From contig CAZGSR010000018.1 of the NCBI GenBank assembly GCA_964528645.1, positions 1 to 53,427 of the forward strand: a DNA stretch of 53,427 bases. The letters run 5' to 3'. Source of the DNA: UBA5734 sp964528645 (GTDB taxonomy: Bacteria; Bacillota; Clostridia; Saccharofermentanales; UBA5734). Under the pieces are notes generated by a model. It was not told the origin of the DNA. It searched no databases and saw only the letters and a list, made by a program, of their open reading frames with translations. The translations under genes were made by a program, and so were the position numbers. Position 1 is the first letter of the stretch. Every line of letters starts with the position of its first letter. Below, piece by piece: positions 1 to 7,627 of this stretch.

Positions 1-70
1 ATTGAAAGTCAGGTTGCATCTTTTCAATGCTTTTCACGGTAATCAGCAAAGAGCCGCTGACACGAACCGG

Positions 71-99
71 TTGCAAAAAATCGACTCCCAGTGTATCAT
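71..99 (+). promoter_or_regulatory. Candidate sigma-A promoter for the metK leader
   Basis: TTGCAA at 71-76 and TATCAT at 94-99 are separated by 17 bp, a good vegetative promoter layout. Transcription would start near 106, about 55 nt before the SAM riboswitch. Nothing else recognisable lies in 1-160. Confidence 0.5.
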
Positions 100-160
100 G
101 GGCTCGTCGCAGCCTTTTTGGCATTTAGGTCGCCTGGGTTACCGACAGTAATTTCATATC

Positions 161-303
161 GGATCATCTTATCAAGAGTGGTGGAGGGACTGGCCCTTTG
201 AAGCCCGGCAACCGCGGTCAAGCAGCGGTGCCAATTCCAGCAGGTGAAAGCCTGGCAGATGAGGATTGTTTTTTGTATGACCAAGCCTCTTCGCCAGAAG
301 AGG
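161..303 (+). promoter_or_regulatory. SAM-I (S-box) riboswitch
   Basis: This is the classic S-box aptamer. The conserved stretch beginning ATCAAGAGTGGTGGAGGGA, the GAAGCCCGGCAACC block at about 200-213, the GGTGCCAATTCC block at about 227-238 and the GAAAGCCTGGCAGATGAGGA block at 246-265 are all present in order. P1 pairs TCATCT (164-169) with AGATGA (257-262). A rho-independent terminator follows at once, so the mechanism is transcription attenuation: when SAM binds, P1 is stabilised and the terminator forms. The first gene downstream is metK, which makes SAM, so this is standard feedback control. recD2 and comF overlap metK in series and may share the control. Confidence 0.96.
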
Positions 304-310
304 TTTTTTT
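286..310 (+). terminator. Riboswitch-controlled intrinsic terminator
   Basis: CCTCTTC (286-292) pairs perfectly with GAAGAGG (297-303) across a 4-nt loop and is followed by seven T (304-310). It is the expression platform of the S-box riboswitch and ends 46 nt before the metK start. Confidence 0.92.
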
Positions 311-356
311 ATTTCAAGTGGCGCCTATTCCCCGCGCCAGAAAGGCAGGATCATTC

Positions 357-1550
357 ATGAAGCGAGAAGGACACTGGCTGTTTTCGTCAGAATCGGTGAC
401 GGAGGGCCATCCGGATAAAATGTGCGACCAGATCTCGGATGCCATCCTCGATGCGATCCTCGAGCAGGATCCCAAAGCCCGGGTTGCCTGCGAAACGGCA
501 ACCACAACCGGCATGGTCATCGTCATGGGCGAGGTGACAACCAGTGCCTATGTCGATATCCAGGGTATCGTGCGTGACACGGTCCGGAACATTGGCTACA
601 CCGGTCACGAAGCTGGATTTGACGCTGATGCCTGTGCCGTGCTGACCACCATCCACGAGCAATCGCCGGACATTGCAATGGGTGTCGACCATTCCCTGGA
701 AAACCGTGCTGGCGAGGACTCAGATGAACTGGCGACCGGTGCTGGAGACCAAGGCATGATGTTTGGCTTTGCCAATACCGACACACCCGAACTGATGCCG
801 CTGCCAATTTCCCTGGCCCATGCCCTGACCCGCCGTTTAGCCGAGGTCAGAAAGAACGGCATGGCGGATTTCCTGCGTCCCGATGGCAAGGCCCAGGTTA
901 CGGTCGCCTATGACGGGATCAAACCAGTCCATATCGACACCGTCGTCGTATCGACCCAGCACAGTGAATCCGTCAGTTCCCAAGTTCTGGCCGAAGCGAT
1001 CCGCGAACTGGTGATCGATCCGGTAATCCCCGAAGACTTGATCGATAACAGAACCCGCATCCTGATCAATCCGACTGGGCGCTTTGTCATCGGTGGACCT
1101 CAGGGTGACTCAGGCCTGACTGGTCGCAAGATCATTGTTGACACCTACGGTGGCTATGCCCGCCATGGCGGCGGCGCCTTTTCCGGCAAAGATCCGACCA
1201 AAGTTGACCGTTCGGCCGCCTATGCCGCCCGCTATGTCGCCAAGAACATAGTCGCGGCAGGTCTTGCAGAGTCATGTGAAATCCAGCTGGCCTATGCCAT
1301 CGGCGTGGCTCATCCTGTCTCGGTCATGGTGGACACATTCGGCACTGGATTGATTGCAGATTCGCGGATCGTCGAATTGATCGCCAAACATTTTGACTTG
1401 CGCCCGGCAGCGATCATCCGGGACCTTGACCTGCTGCGTCCGATCTACCGCCAGGTAGCAGCCTATGGCCATCTCGGCCGACCGGATCTCGACTTGCCCT
1501 GGGAACAGACAGACAAAGCCGCCGCACTGCGTGCCGATGCCGGAATCTGA
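357..1550 (+). CDS. metK: S-adenosylmethionine synthetase
   Basis: MetK makes S-adenosylmethionine from methionine and ATP, releasing phosphate and diphosphate, in the cytoplasm. The 397-residue length is normal. The N-terminus has the family signature FSSESVTEGHPDKMCDQ. The ATP-binding hexapeptide GAGDQG and the P-loop-like GGAFSGKDPTKVDRS are both present. An in-frame extension to 198 runs through the riboswitch, so ATG 357, preceded by AGGCAGGA, is chosen. It is the direct target of the SAM riboswitch. Its last 14 nt overlap recD2, which suggests translational coupling. Confidence 0.97.
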   Translation: MKREGHWLFSSESVTEGHPDKMCDQISDAILDAILEQDPKARVACETATTTGMVIVMGEVTTSAYVDIQGIVRDTVRNIGYTGHEAGFDADACAVLTTIHEQSPDIAMGVDHSLENRAGEDSDELATGAGDQGMMFGFANTDTPELMPLPISLAHALTRRLAEVRKNGMADFLRPDGKAQVTVAYDGIKPVHIDTVVVSTQHSESVSSQVLAEAIRELVIDPVIPEDLIDNRTRILINPTGRFVIGGPQGDSGLTGRKIIVDTYGGYARHGGGAFSGKDPTKVDRSAAYAARYVAKNIVAAGLAESCEIQLAYAIGVAHPVSVMVDTFGTGLIADSRIVELIAKHFDLRPAAIIRDLDLLRPIYRQVAAYGHLGRPDLDLPWEQTDKAAALRADAGI

Positions 1551-3867
1551 CAGGACACTCCAAGGCCAGATCGAAGAGATCATCTTCGAAAATGAAGTCA
1601 GTGGCTACAAGGTCCTGGCGATCAGTGGCACGGAAAATTTCATCGCTGTTGGCCAGTTCCCCGGGGTCACGCCAGGTGAACTGGTTGAATTGACTGGCGA
1701 ATGGGTCGACCATCCCAGACATGGCCGCCAGTTCAAGGCAAGCCACTGCAAGCCTGTGCTCCCCGAAACAGAAGATGCCATTTACCATTACCTCAGCTCA
1801 GGCTTGATCAAAGGAATCGGCCCCCGCACAGCTGCCCGCCTGCTCAGTCTTTTTGGAGCCAGGACGCTCGATGTCCTGCGCCACGAGCCGGAAAAAGTGG
1901 CCAGGGTCAAGGGGATTGGTGTTAAAAAAGCAGAGAAAATCGCAGCTCAGCTGGCGGAAAAGCTCGAGTATCAGGAACTGGTCCTGTTCTTGTCGCCGCA
2001 CGGGATCGGGACCGGCCTGATCTTCAGGATCTACCGGGCCTGGGGGTCTCTGGCTGTGGACCGTATCCGCCATAATCCCTACGACCTGGCAGAGGAAATC
2101 GACGGCATCGGCTTTTTGACAGCCGACCGGATTGCTTTGTCCCTGGGTATCACCCCGGACCATCCGGAGCGGCTGGCAGGAGCCATGAAATACCAGCAAC
2201 TGCAAGCAGTCTACCAGGGGCACACCTGGCTGCCACGCGAGGAACTGCTGCTGCAATCCGCCCAGATGCTGGACCGGTCCCCCACGGATCTGCAACCCGT
2301 CCTGGAAAACCTGGTCCAGACGGGCCAGCTGGTTGCCTTTGACGATCTGGCTGGATCTGCCACAGCCGGCATCAGAGCTTTTGCACCCCTGCTTGCCGAT
2401 GAAACGCCGCTGTCAGGTCGCCGTCTGGCCTTGCCAATCTATTACCAGATGGAGAAATCAGCTGCCCGTCGTCTTATGAGTTTGCTCCAGACAGCGCCAT
2501 CTTGCTTTTCTACCTGGCAGGATGAAACGACTGCCGAGTCCATCCTTGCTGAAACCAGCGCTGAATTGGAACTCGATCTGGCACCAGAACAGTCCATGGC
2601 TCTGAAAATGGCCTTGCGCGAGTCTTTTTCCATTCTCACAGGTGGACCTGGAACGGGTAAAACGACCATCATCCGAGTCCTGACAGACTGCTTCAAACGC
2701 AAGGGGGGCAAGGTGCTTCTGGCCGCTCCCACCGGTCGAGCCGCCCGGCGTCTTTCAGAATTGACTGGTTGCCCGGCCCAGACCCTGCACCGCTTGCTGG
2801 CCCTGCCTTTTGGCGGCCAGTCTGGCCCGCCCGATGGTGCCGCAGCCTGGCTGGAAATGAGCGGGGATGTGTCCCTGAATTGTGATCTGCTGGTGGTCGA
2901 CGAAGTCTCCATGCTCGACATTGTCTTATTTCGCAGCCTGCTGGATGCAGTTATCCCCGGGACACGGGTCCTCCTGGTTGGCGATGCCGACCAGTTGCCA
3001 GCTATTGGCCCCGGACAGGTCCTGTTGGACTTGCTCGCCAGCGGGACTGTTCCAGCGGTCCGCCTGACCCAGGTGTTCCGGCAGTCAGCCCAGAGCCTGA
3101 TTGTCAGAAACGCCCACCAGATCCTGAAGGGGCAGAAGCTGGAACTGGACCAAAGCTTTGCCAGTAATTTCATCTTTGTGGTCAAAGAGCAGACGGATGC
3201 CATGGCCCAGGCAGTGGTCAAACTTTACAACGAGATTTTGCCCCGGCAGTACGGTTTTGATTCCCAGAAGGATGTCCAAGTCCTGACCCCCTCGCACAAA
3301 GGCCCTGCGGGCACAGTTGCCCTGAACCAGACTCTGCAAGGTCCGGTCGACGAAGAAAGTGCCATCACCGCCCATGGTGTCCGTTTTTGCCTCGGCGACA
3401 AGGTTATGCAGATGAAAAACCAGTATGAACTGGGCTGGACATTGATTGATGCGGAACCGGATAAACCAGATAAAGGCAAGGGTGTGTTCAATGGTGAAGC
3501 TGGGACCATCACCCATCTGGACACGGAAGAGGACGAACTGACTGTTTTATTTGACGATGGCAGAGAGGTGTGCTACGACCGTGGCGCACTGGAAGACCTG
3601 GATCTGGCTTATGCCATCACCATCCACAAAAGCCAGGGCAGCGAGTACCCGGTGGTCATCCTCGTGATACCACCCACTGCACCACGTCTTCTGACGCGCA
3701 ATTTACTGTATACGGCCGTGACCCGGGCCAGGCAAAAATTGCTGCTGGTTACTTCCCGGGCGATTTTGGCTGGCATGCTGGCCAATAGCCAGACCAACAG
3801 CCGCAACACCAGCCTGAAAGAGTGGCTGGCCTGCATGAAATCGCGGCAACCAGGCTGTGATGTTTGA
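1537..3867 (+). CDS. recD2: RecD2-type ATP-dependent 5'-3' DNA helicase
   Basis: This is a superfamily 1B helicase of the RecD2/YrrC type, which acts in DNA repair and replication-fork maintenance without RecBC. The 776 residues begin with the RecD2-specific LQGQIEEIIFENEVSGYKVL segment (an OB-like fold). Helix-hairpin-helix motifs follow (GLIKGIGPRTA, VKGIGVKKAEKI). Next come Walker A GGPGTGKTT, Walker B LLVVDEVSM, a UvrD_C_2 SH3-like insert and the C-terminal motif AITIHKSQGSEYP. ATG 1537 is the start that gives the family N-terminus. It overlaps metK by 14 nt, so it may fall under riboswitch control. Its stop overlaps the start of comF. Confidence 0.95.
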   Translation: MPESDRTLQGQIEEIIFENEVSGYKVLAISGTENFIAVGQFPGVTPGELVELTGEWVDHPRHGRQFKASHCKPVLPETEDAIYHYLSSGLIKGIGPRTAARLLSLFGARTLDVLRHEPEKVARVKGIGVKKAEKIAAQLAEKLEYQELVLFLSPHGIGTGLIFRIYRAWGSLAVDRIRHNPYDLAEEIDGIGFLTADRIALSLGITPDHPERLAGAMKYQQLQAVYQGHTWLPREELLLQSAQMLDRSPTDLQPVLENLVQTGQLVAFDDLAGSATAGIRAFAPLLADETPLSGRRLALPIYYQMEKSAARRLMSLLQTAPSCFSTWQDETTAESILAETSAELELDLAPEQSMALKMALRESFSILTGGPGTGKTTIIRVLTDCFKRKGGKVLLAAPTGRAARRLSELTGCPAQTLHRLLALPFGGQSGPPDGAAAWLEMSGDVSLNCDLLVVDEVSMLDIVLFRSLLDAVIPGTRVLLVGDADQLPAIGPGQVLLDLLASGTVPAVRLTQVFRQSAQSLIVRNAHQILKGQKLELDQSFASNFIFVVKEQTDAMAQAVVKLYNEILPRQYGFDSQKDVQVLTPSHKGPAGTVALNQTLQGPVDEESAITAHGVRFCLGDKVMQMKNQYELGWTLIDAEPDKPDKGKGVFNGEAGTITHLDTEEDELTVLFDDGREVCYDRGALEDLDLAYAITIHKSQGSEYPVVILVIPPTAPRLLTRNLLYTAVTRARQKLLLVTSRAILAGMLANSQTNSRNTSLKEWLACMKSRQPGCDV

Positions 3868-4609
3868 CCACACCCGTTTGTCAGATGTCCTGTTTCCAGA
3901 TACTTGCCTGATTTGCCGGCGCAGTGTCAGCGCCAGCAGTGGCATCCCTAATCTGTGCCGCCAATGCCTGGGCAAACTGCCCTGGCGAACCACAGATGCA
4001 GTCATGCCCTGGCCAGATGACTTGACCTTGGATTGGCCCGGGAAATCGCAACCTCCGGTGCCTGGCCACCACGCTTTGTCGCTCCGGCAAAGCGAAATCA
4101 TCGTTGCCTGTAACTACGAACCCCCAATTCGTGAGGGTCTGCTGGCGATGAAGTTTTCCGACGCAAGTGAATGGCACCAGCTGCTGTCCGGACTCCTGGC
4201 ACAGGCTGTCCGGAGACGGCCACATCGCTATTCGGCTGTCATAGCCGTTCCCCTCCATAACCGGCGACTGGCAGAGCGCGGGTATAACCAGGCAGGTCTT
4301 CTGGCCCGGGCGCTGGCAGCAGAGCTGGACTTGCCGGACTGGTCCGGCTGGATCAGCCGGACCCGGCAGACCGAGCGCCAGAGTGCACAACAAAGCCGGC
4401 AGGCCCGGCTTGCCAATCTGGCTGGTGCGTTTGCCTGGTCAGGGCCCAAGGATTTGAGAGCTGCCCGAGTCCTGCTGGTCGATGATATCCTGACCACAGG
4501 GGCTACCCTGGCCGCTGCTGCCCGGCCTTTATTTGCCTGCGGTGCATCTGTGACCGGCCTGGTAGTGGCATCCGGCCATCACAGTGTGGTTCCCGGGCCA
4601 GTCAAGTGA
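3860..4609 (+). CDS. comF: ComF-family amidophosphoribosyltransferase-like protein
   Basis: ComF-family proteins have an N-terminal zinc ribbon and a C-terminal phosphoribosyltransferase fold; members act in DNA uptake or competence. The 249-residue protein shows CLICRR and CRQC cysteine pairs near residues 16-42. The PRPP-binding loop VLLVDDILTTGATL is near residue 210, and ERGYNQAGLLAR, typical of the family, is near residue 143. ATG 3860 overlaps the recD2 stop by 8 nt; GTG 3857 is an alternative start. The link to recD2 fits a DNA uptake or processing role, but competence in this organism is not shown here. Confidence 0.88.
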   Translation: MFDHTRLSDVLFPDTCLICRRSVSASSGIPNLCRQCLGKLPWRTTDAVMPWPDDLTLDWPGKSQPPVPGHHALSLRQSEIIVACNYEPPIREGLLAMKFSDASEWHQLLSGLLAQAVRRRPHRYSAVIAVPLHNRRLAERGYNQAGLLARALAAELDLPDWSGWISRTRQTERQSAQQSRQARLANLAGAFAWSGPKDLRAARVLLVDDILTTGATLAAAARPLFACGASVTGLVVASGHHSVVPGPVK

Positions 4610-4610
4610 G

Positions 4611-4697
4611 CCAGGATACCGTCTCCGCCTGACAACAGAGTGGCAAGCCTGCATGCAAGGTGCGGGTTCACAAAAGTTCCGCCAGACGGTATACTGG
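4611..4697. repeat. 87-bp element bounded by 14-bp inverted repeats
   Basis: CCAGGATACCGTCT at 4611-4624 is matched in inverted orientation by AGACGGTATACTGG at 4684-4697, with one mismatch (13 of 14 bp). The 59-bp interior carries no gene. The right arm includes a candidate -10 box (TATACT). The element begins directly after the comF stop and could be a large stem-loop RNA, a small MITE-like insertion or an operator pair. Confidence 0.6.
4667..4695 (+). promoter_or_regulatory. Candidate promoter for the cysE leader
   Basis: TTCACA (4667-4672) and TATACT (4690-4695) are spaced by 17 bp. A transcript from here would carry a leader of about 350 nt before cysE. The -10 box lies in the right arm of the inverted repeat at 4684-4697. 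Confidence 0.45.
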
Positions 4698-4782
4698 AGA
4701 CAGCCTGGTATGCTCGTATCCTTTCAATTTTTGAACCAACATGACGTAAACGGGAGTCTGGAGTTAGCGTGAAATACGGTCA

Positions 4783-4904
4783 GGTCTCCAAGCTTCGGCT
4801 TGACAGAGAAAGACCAGAGGTCACCGCAGGACACCCACCTGGCAAAATGCTAGGTGTCAAAAAGGAAGGAACGGCATCCCGGGTCTTTTCGCGCTTTGGG
4901 GGAT
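4783..4904 (+). promoter_or_regulatory. Structured leader RNA candidate upstream of cysE
   Basis: Three successive stem-loops are visible. GGTCT/AGACC (4783-4787/4811-4815) encloses AAGC-TTCG-GCTT (4790-4801), a UUCG tetraloop. GACACC/GGTGTC (4830-4835/4853-4858) encloses TGGCA-AAA-TGCTA. ATCCC/GGGAT pairs at 4876-4880/4900-4904. I looked for the T-box antiterminator core and for SAM, TPP, c-di-GMP and glycine riboswitch cores, and did not find a convincing match. It is annotated only as a structured non-coding leader. Confidence 0.35.
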
Positions 4905-4950
4905 TGCTCCAGAAAATGTTGCTTGGATTACCGGGCCAGCCTCTGATCTA

Positions 4951-4959
4951 TGATATACT
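4951..4959 (+). promoter_or_regulatory. Candidate extended -10 promoter before cysE
   Basis: TGATATACT at 4951-4959 reads as an extended -10 element (TGnTATACT), but no good -35 box lies at the proper distance. It would give a leader of about 85 nt before the cysE start. Confidence 0.35.
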
Positions 4960-5050
4960 TTTAGCGCAAAAATCTGTATGAAATGCATTCTGATGCAACG
5001 CAAAGCCAACCTGGCAAGGTGCGTGACGGGGGATGCAAGAGGGGAACTCC

Positions 5051-5776
5051 ATGGGATTGCTCGCCGATGCAAAATCCATCGTCCAGCGTGACCCGGCGGC
5101 CAAGAATATCTGGACCGTCCTTCTTTTATATCCTGGCTTCCATATCCTGATCTTCCATCGCCTGGCGCACTGGTTTTACCGCCACCATCTGCATTTCCTG
5201 GCCCGCTGGATCTCCCAGTACGGCCGTTTCTGGACAGGTATCGAAATCCATCCCGGCGCCAGGATCGGCAAAGGGCTCTTTTTTGACCACGGCATGGGAA
5301 TTGTCATAGGGGAAACGGCCGAGATCGGCGACAATTGCACGATCTTCCACGGGGTCACACTGGGTGGCACCGGCAAGGACAAGGGCAAACGCCACCCGAC
5401 ACTGGGCAACAATGTCCTGATCGGGGCAGGCGCCAAATTGCTCGGACCCTTCCGGGTTGGAGACAATGCCATGATCGGGGCCAATTCCGTCGTGCTCCAT
5501 GAAGTCCCGGACAATGGCACCGTCGTCGGCGTTCCCGGCAAACTGGTTCGCCACAAAGGCAAACCTGTCAATCATGGGGCATTGCTCGACCACGACCGGG
5601 TGCCTGATCCGATGGAACAGGAACTTTGCCAGCTCCTCCACCGTGTCGCTTCTCTGGAAAAGGCCCTGACCGAATATACGGGTCACGAAATCCACAATCC
5701 GTTCAAGGACCGGCTGACCAGTTTGTCCTGTCCCATACCGCCACCTGCCAAATCCCATTCCAAAGACGCAAACTGA
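5051..5776 (+). CDS. cysE: Serine O-acetyltransferase
   Basis: CysE transfers acetyl from acetyl-CoA to L-serine, giving O-acetylserine, the precursor for cysteine. The 241 residues include left-handed beta-helix hexapeptide repeats from about residue 68. Characteristic segments are IHPGARIGKG, FFDHGMGIVIGETA (active-site His) and HGVTLGGTGK, with VVGVPGKLV near the end of the helix. ATG 5051, with AGGGGA seven nt upstream, is preferred to an in-frame ATG at 5033. The pairing with cysS, 19 nt downstream, matches the conserved Firmicute order cysE-cysS-mrnC-rlmB and couples cysteine synthesis to its charging on tRNA. Confidence 0.95.
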   Translation: MGLLADAKSIVQRDPAAKNIWTVLLLYPGFHILIFHRLAHWFYRHHLHFLARWISQYGRFWTGIEIHPGARIGKGLFFDHGMGIVIGETAEIGDNCTIFHGVTLGGTGKDKGKRHPTLGNNVLIGAGAKLLGPFRVGDNAMIGANSVVLHEVPDNGTVVGVPGKLVRHKGKPVNHGALLDHDRVPDPMEQELCQLLHRVASLEKALTEYTGHEIHNPFKDRLTSLSCPIPPPAKSHSKDAN

Positions 5777-5795
5777 TTATTGGAGGCCAGACACT

Positions 5796-7214
5796 GTGAT
5801 CCGCATCTTCAACACCGAAACCCGCAGCAAAGAAGAACTCAAGACCATCGAGCCCGGCAAGGTCAAGATGTACGTCTGCGGTCCGACTGTCTACAATTTT
5901 TTCCACCTGGGCAATGCCAGGCCCTTTATTACGTATGACACCTTTCGCCGTTTCCTGCTCTACCGTGGCTATGCGGTCGATTATGTCCAGAATTTCACTG
6001 ATATCGACGACAAGATGATCAAACGTGCCAACGAAGAAGGCATCACCGTCCGCGAGCTGGCCGACCGTTTCATCGATGAATATTTCAAGGATGCCGATGG
6101 CCTCAACATCAAGCGGGCCACCGTCCATCCCCGGGCAACTGACACCATGGATGAAATCATCGCCATCATCAAGACCCTCGAGGACAAGGGCTATGCCTAT
6201 GCCACTGATGATGGGGTCTATTTCGACACTGACAAATTTGCGGCCTATGGCAAACTGTCACACCACAAGCTCGACGAACTGGAAGCCGGGGCCAGTGACC
6301 GTCTCGGCTCTTCTGACCAGGGCAAGCGCCATCCAATGGACTTTGCCCTCTGGAAATTCAAAAAACCGGGTGAACCGGCCTGGGACAGTCCCTGGGGCGA
6401 AGGCCGGCCTGGCTGGCATATCGAGTGCTCGGCCATGGTCCGCAAGCATCTCGGGGAGACGATCGACATCCACGGCGGTGGCCAGGACCTCGTTTTCCCG
6501 CACCATGAAAATGAAATCGCCCAGAGCGAGGCTGCCAATGGCAAGCCGTTCGCCCACTACTGGATGCACAATGGATTCATCAATGTCGACCAGGAGAAAA
6601 TGTCAAAATCAGCCGGTAATTTCTTCACGGTCCGCGACCTCGTCCAGCAGTTCAGCTATGACGTCCTGCGTTTTTTCATGCTCACCGGCCACTACCGCAT
6701 GCCGATCAATTTCTCAGGAGAACTTTTGACTGCAGCCCAGAATGGCTGGGAACGGATCAAAACCTGCGTCGAAAACCTCGACTTTGTGGCGTCCCATGCT
6801 CCGGCGGACCTGGCTGAGCAAGCGGGCCCTGTTGCGGCCAGCCTTCTGGACGCGTGCGGCCAGGCCCGTACCGGTTTCATCGCTGCCATGGAGGATGACC
6901 TGAATACTGCCGACGCCCTGGCTGCCATTTTTGAACTCGTCCGGGCAGCCAATACTGCTGCAGCTGTGCAGGGGATCGACCCTGCAGCCCTTAAAACGGC
7001 TGCCGCGACCCTGCGGGAGTTGCTGGATGTCCTCGGTTTGAATCCAAACCGGGGAGAAGAAATTCCCACTGAGATCCTGGTTCTGGTTGAGGAGCGGACC
7101 GCCGCGAAAAAGGCCCGGGATTTCCAGAAAGCTGATGCGTTGCGCGCCCAGGTGCTTGAGCTCGGTTTTGAAATCAAAGATACCCCGCAAGGACCAAAGG
7201 TCAGCCCGCGATGA
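5796..7214 (+). CDS. cysS: Cysteinyl-tRNA synthetase
   Basis: CysS is a class I aminoacyl-tRNA synthetase that charges tRNA-Cys. The 472 residues contain the zinc ligand Cys in MYVCGPTVYN, the HIGH-like FHLGNARPF and the KMSKS loop EKMSKSAGNF near residue 268. The zinc-site and adenylate region GWHIECSAM and GGGQDLVFPHHENE are also clear. The start is GTG 5796, preceded by a GGAGG site about ten nt upstream. The stop overlaps the mrnC start by 4 nt. Confidence 0.97.
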   Translation: MIRIFNTETRSKEELKTIEPGKVKMYVCGPTVYNFFHLGNARPFITYDTFRRFLLYRGYAVDYVQNFTDIDDKMIKRANEEGITVRELADRFIDEYFKDADGLNIKRATVHPRATDTMDEIIAIIKTLEDKGYAYATDDGVYFDTDKFAAYGKLSHHKLDELEAGASDRLGSSDQGKRHPMDFALWKFKKPGEPAWDSPWGEGRPGWHIECSAMVRKHLGETIDIHGGGQDLVFPHHENEIAQSEAANGKPFAHYWMHNGFINVDQEKMSKSAGNFFTVRDLVQQFSYDVLRFFMLTGHYRMPINFSGELLTAAQNGWERIKTCVENLDFVASHAPADLAEQAGPVAASLLDACGQARTGFIAAMEDDLNTADALAAIFELVRAANTAAAVQGIDPAALKTAAATLRELLDVLGLNPNRGEEIPTEILVLVEERTAAKKARDFQKADALRAQVLELGFEIKDTPQGPKVSPR

Positions 7215-7627
7215 TCCGACCTGACTTTACGGGCGACTGGCGAGAGTTGCCGGTATCGACATTGGCCTACGTCGGCGATGCTGTGTATGAGTTATATGTC
7301 CGCTTGTCCCTGTGCCGGCGCAGCGTATTCAATTCAGGTGAATTGCATCGCCAGGCCATCCGCCTGGTCAAAGCGTCCGCTCAGGCGGAAGGTGCCAAGA
7401 CCATCCTGCCGCTGTTAAATGAAGCAGAAGATGCAATTTTCCGCCGTGGCCGCAACAGCCAGCCATCGAGCCAATCCAAAAGCGCCGACCCGGTTGATTA
7501 CCGGATGGCAACAGGGCTCGAAGCCCTGATCGGTTATTTATATTTGAACAACCAAGAAGAACGGCTTTTGCAACTGATGCAAATCCTGGTGGAGGAAAAA
7601 CACAATGTCCAGACCGAACAATCCTGA
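7211..7627 (+). CDS. mrnC: Mini-ribonuclease III
   Basis: Mini-III is an RNase III catalytic domain without the dsRNA-binding domain; it matures the ends of 23S rRNA in Firmicutes. The 138 residues show the family signature LAYVGDAVYELYVR, which holds a metal-binding Asp, and RRGRNSQ in the middle. The position directly after cysS (ATGA overlap) and before rlmB is the conserved place of mrnC. The last 23 nt overlap the rlmB start. Confidence 0.94.
   Translation: MIRPDFTGDWRELPVSTLAYVGDAVYELYVRLSLCRRSVFNSGELHRQAIRLVKASAQAEGAKTILPLLNEAEDAIFRRGRNSQPSSQSKSADPVDYRMATGLEALIGYLYLNNQEERLLQLMQILVEEKHNVQTEQS

Noticed and set aside
1..160. Possible end of an upstream gene at the left edge
   Set aside because: No plus- or minus-strand frame with recognisable protein sequence reaches the edge.
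4860..4910. Possible T-box antiterminator (GGAACGGC...) upstream of cysE
   Set aside because: The core TGGNACCGCG is not present and no terminator T-run follows.
4769..4981. 70-residue plus-strand frame starting at GTG in the cysE leader
   Set aside because: GGAG lies at a fair distance, but the product has no recognisable features and overlaps the three stem-loops, so a leader RNA is the better reading.
4975..5035. Possible c-di-GMP-I riboswitch (ACGCAAAGCC)
   Set aside because: Only one conserved block matches; the preceding and following conserved blocks are missing.
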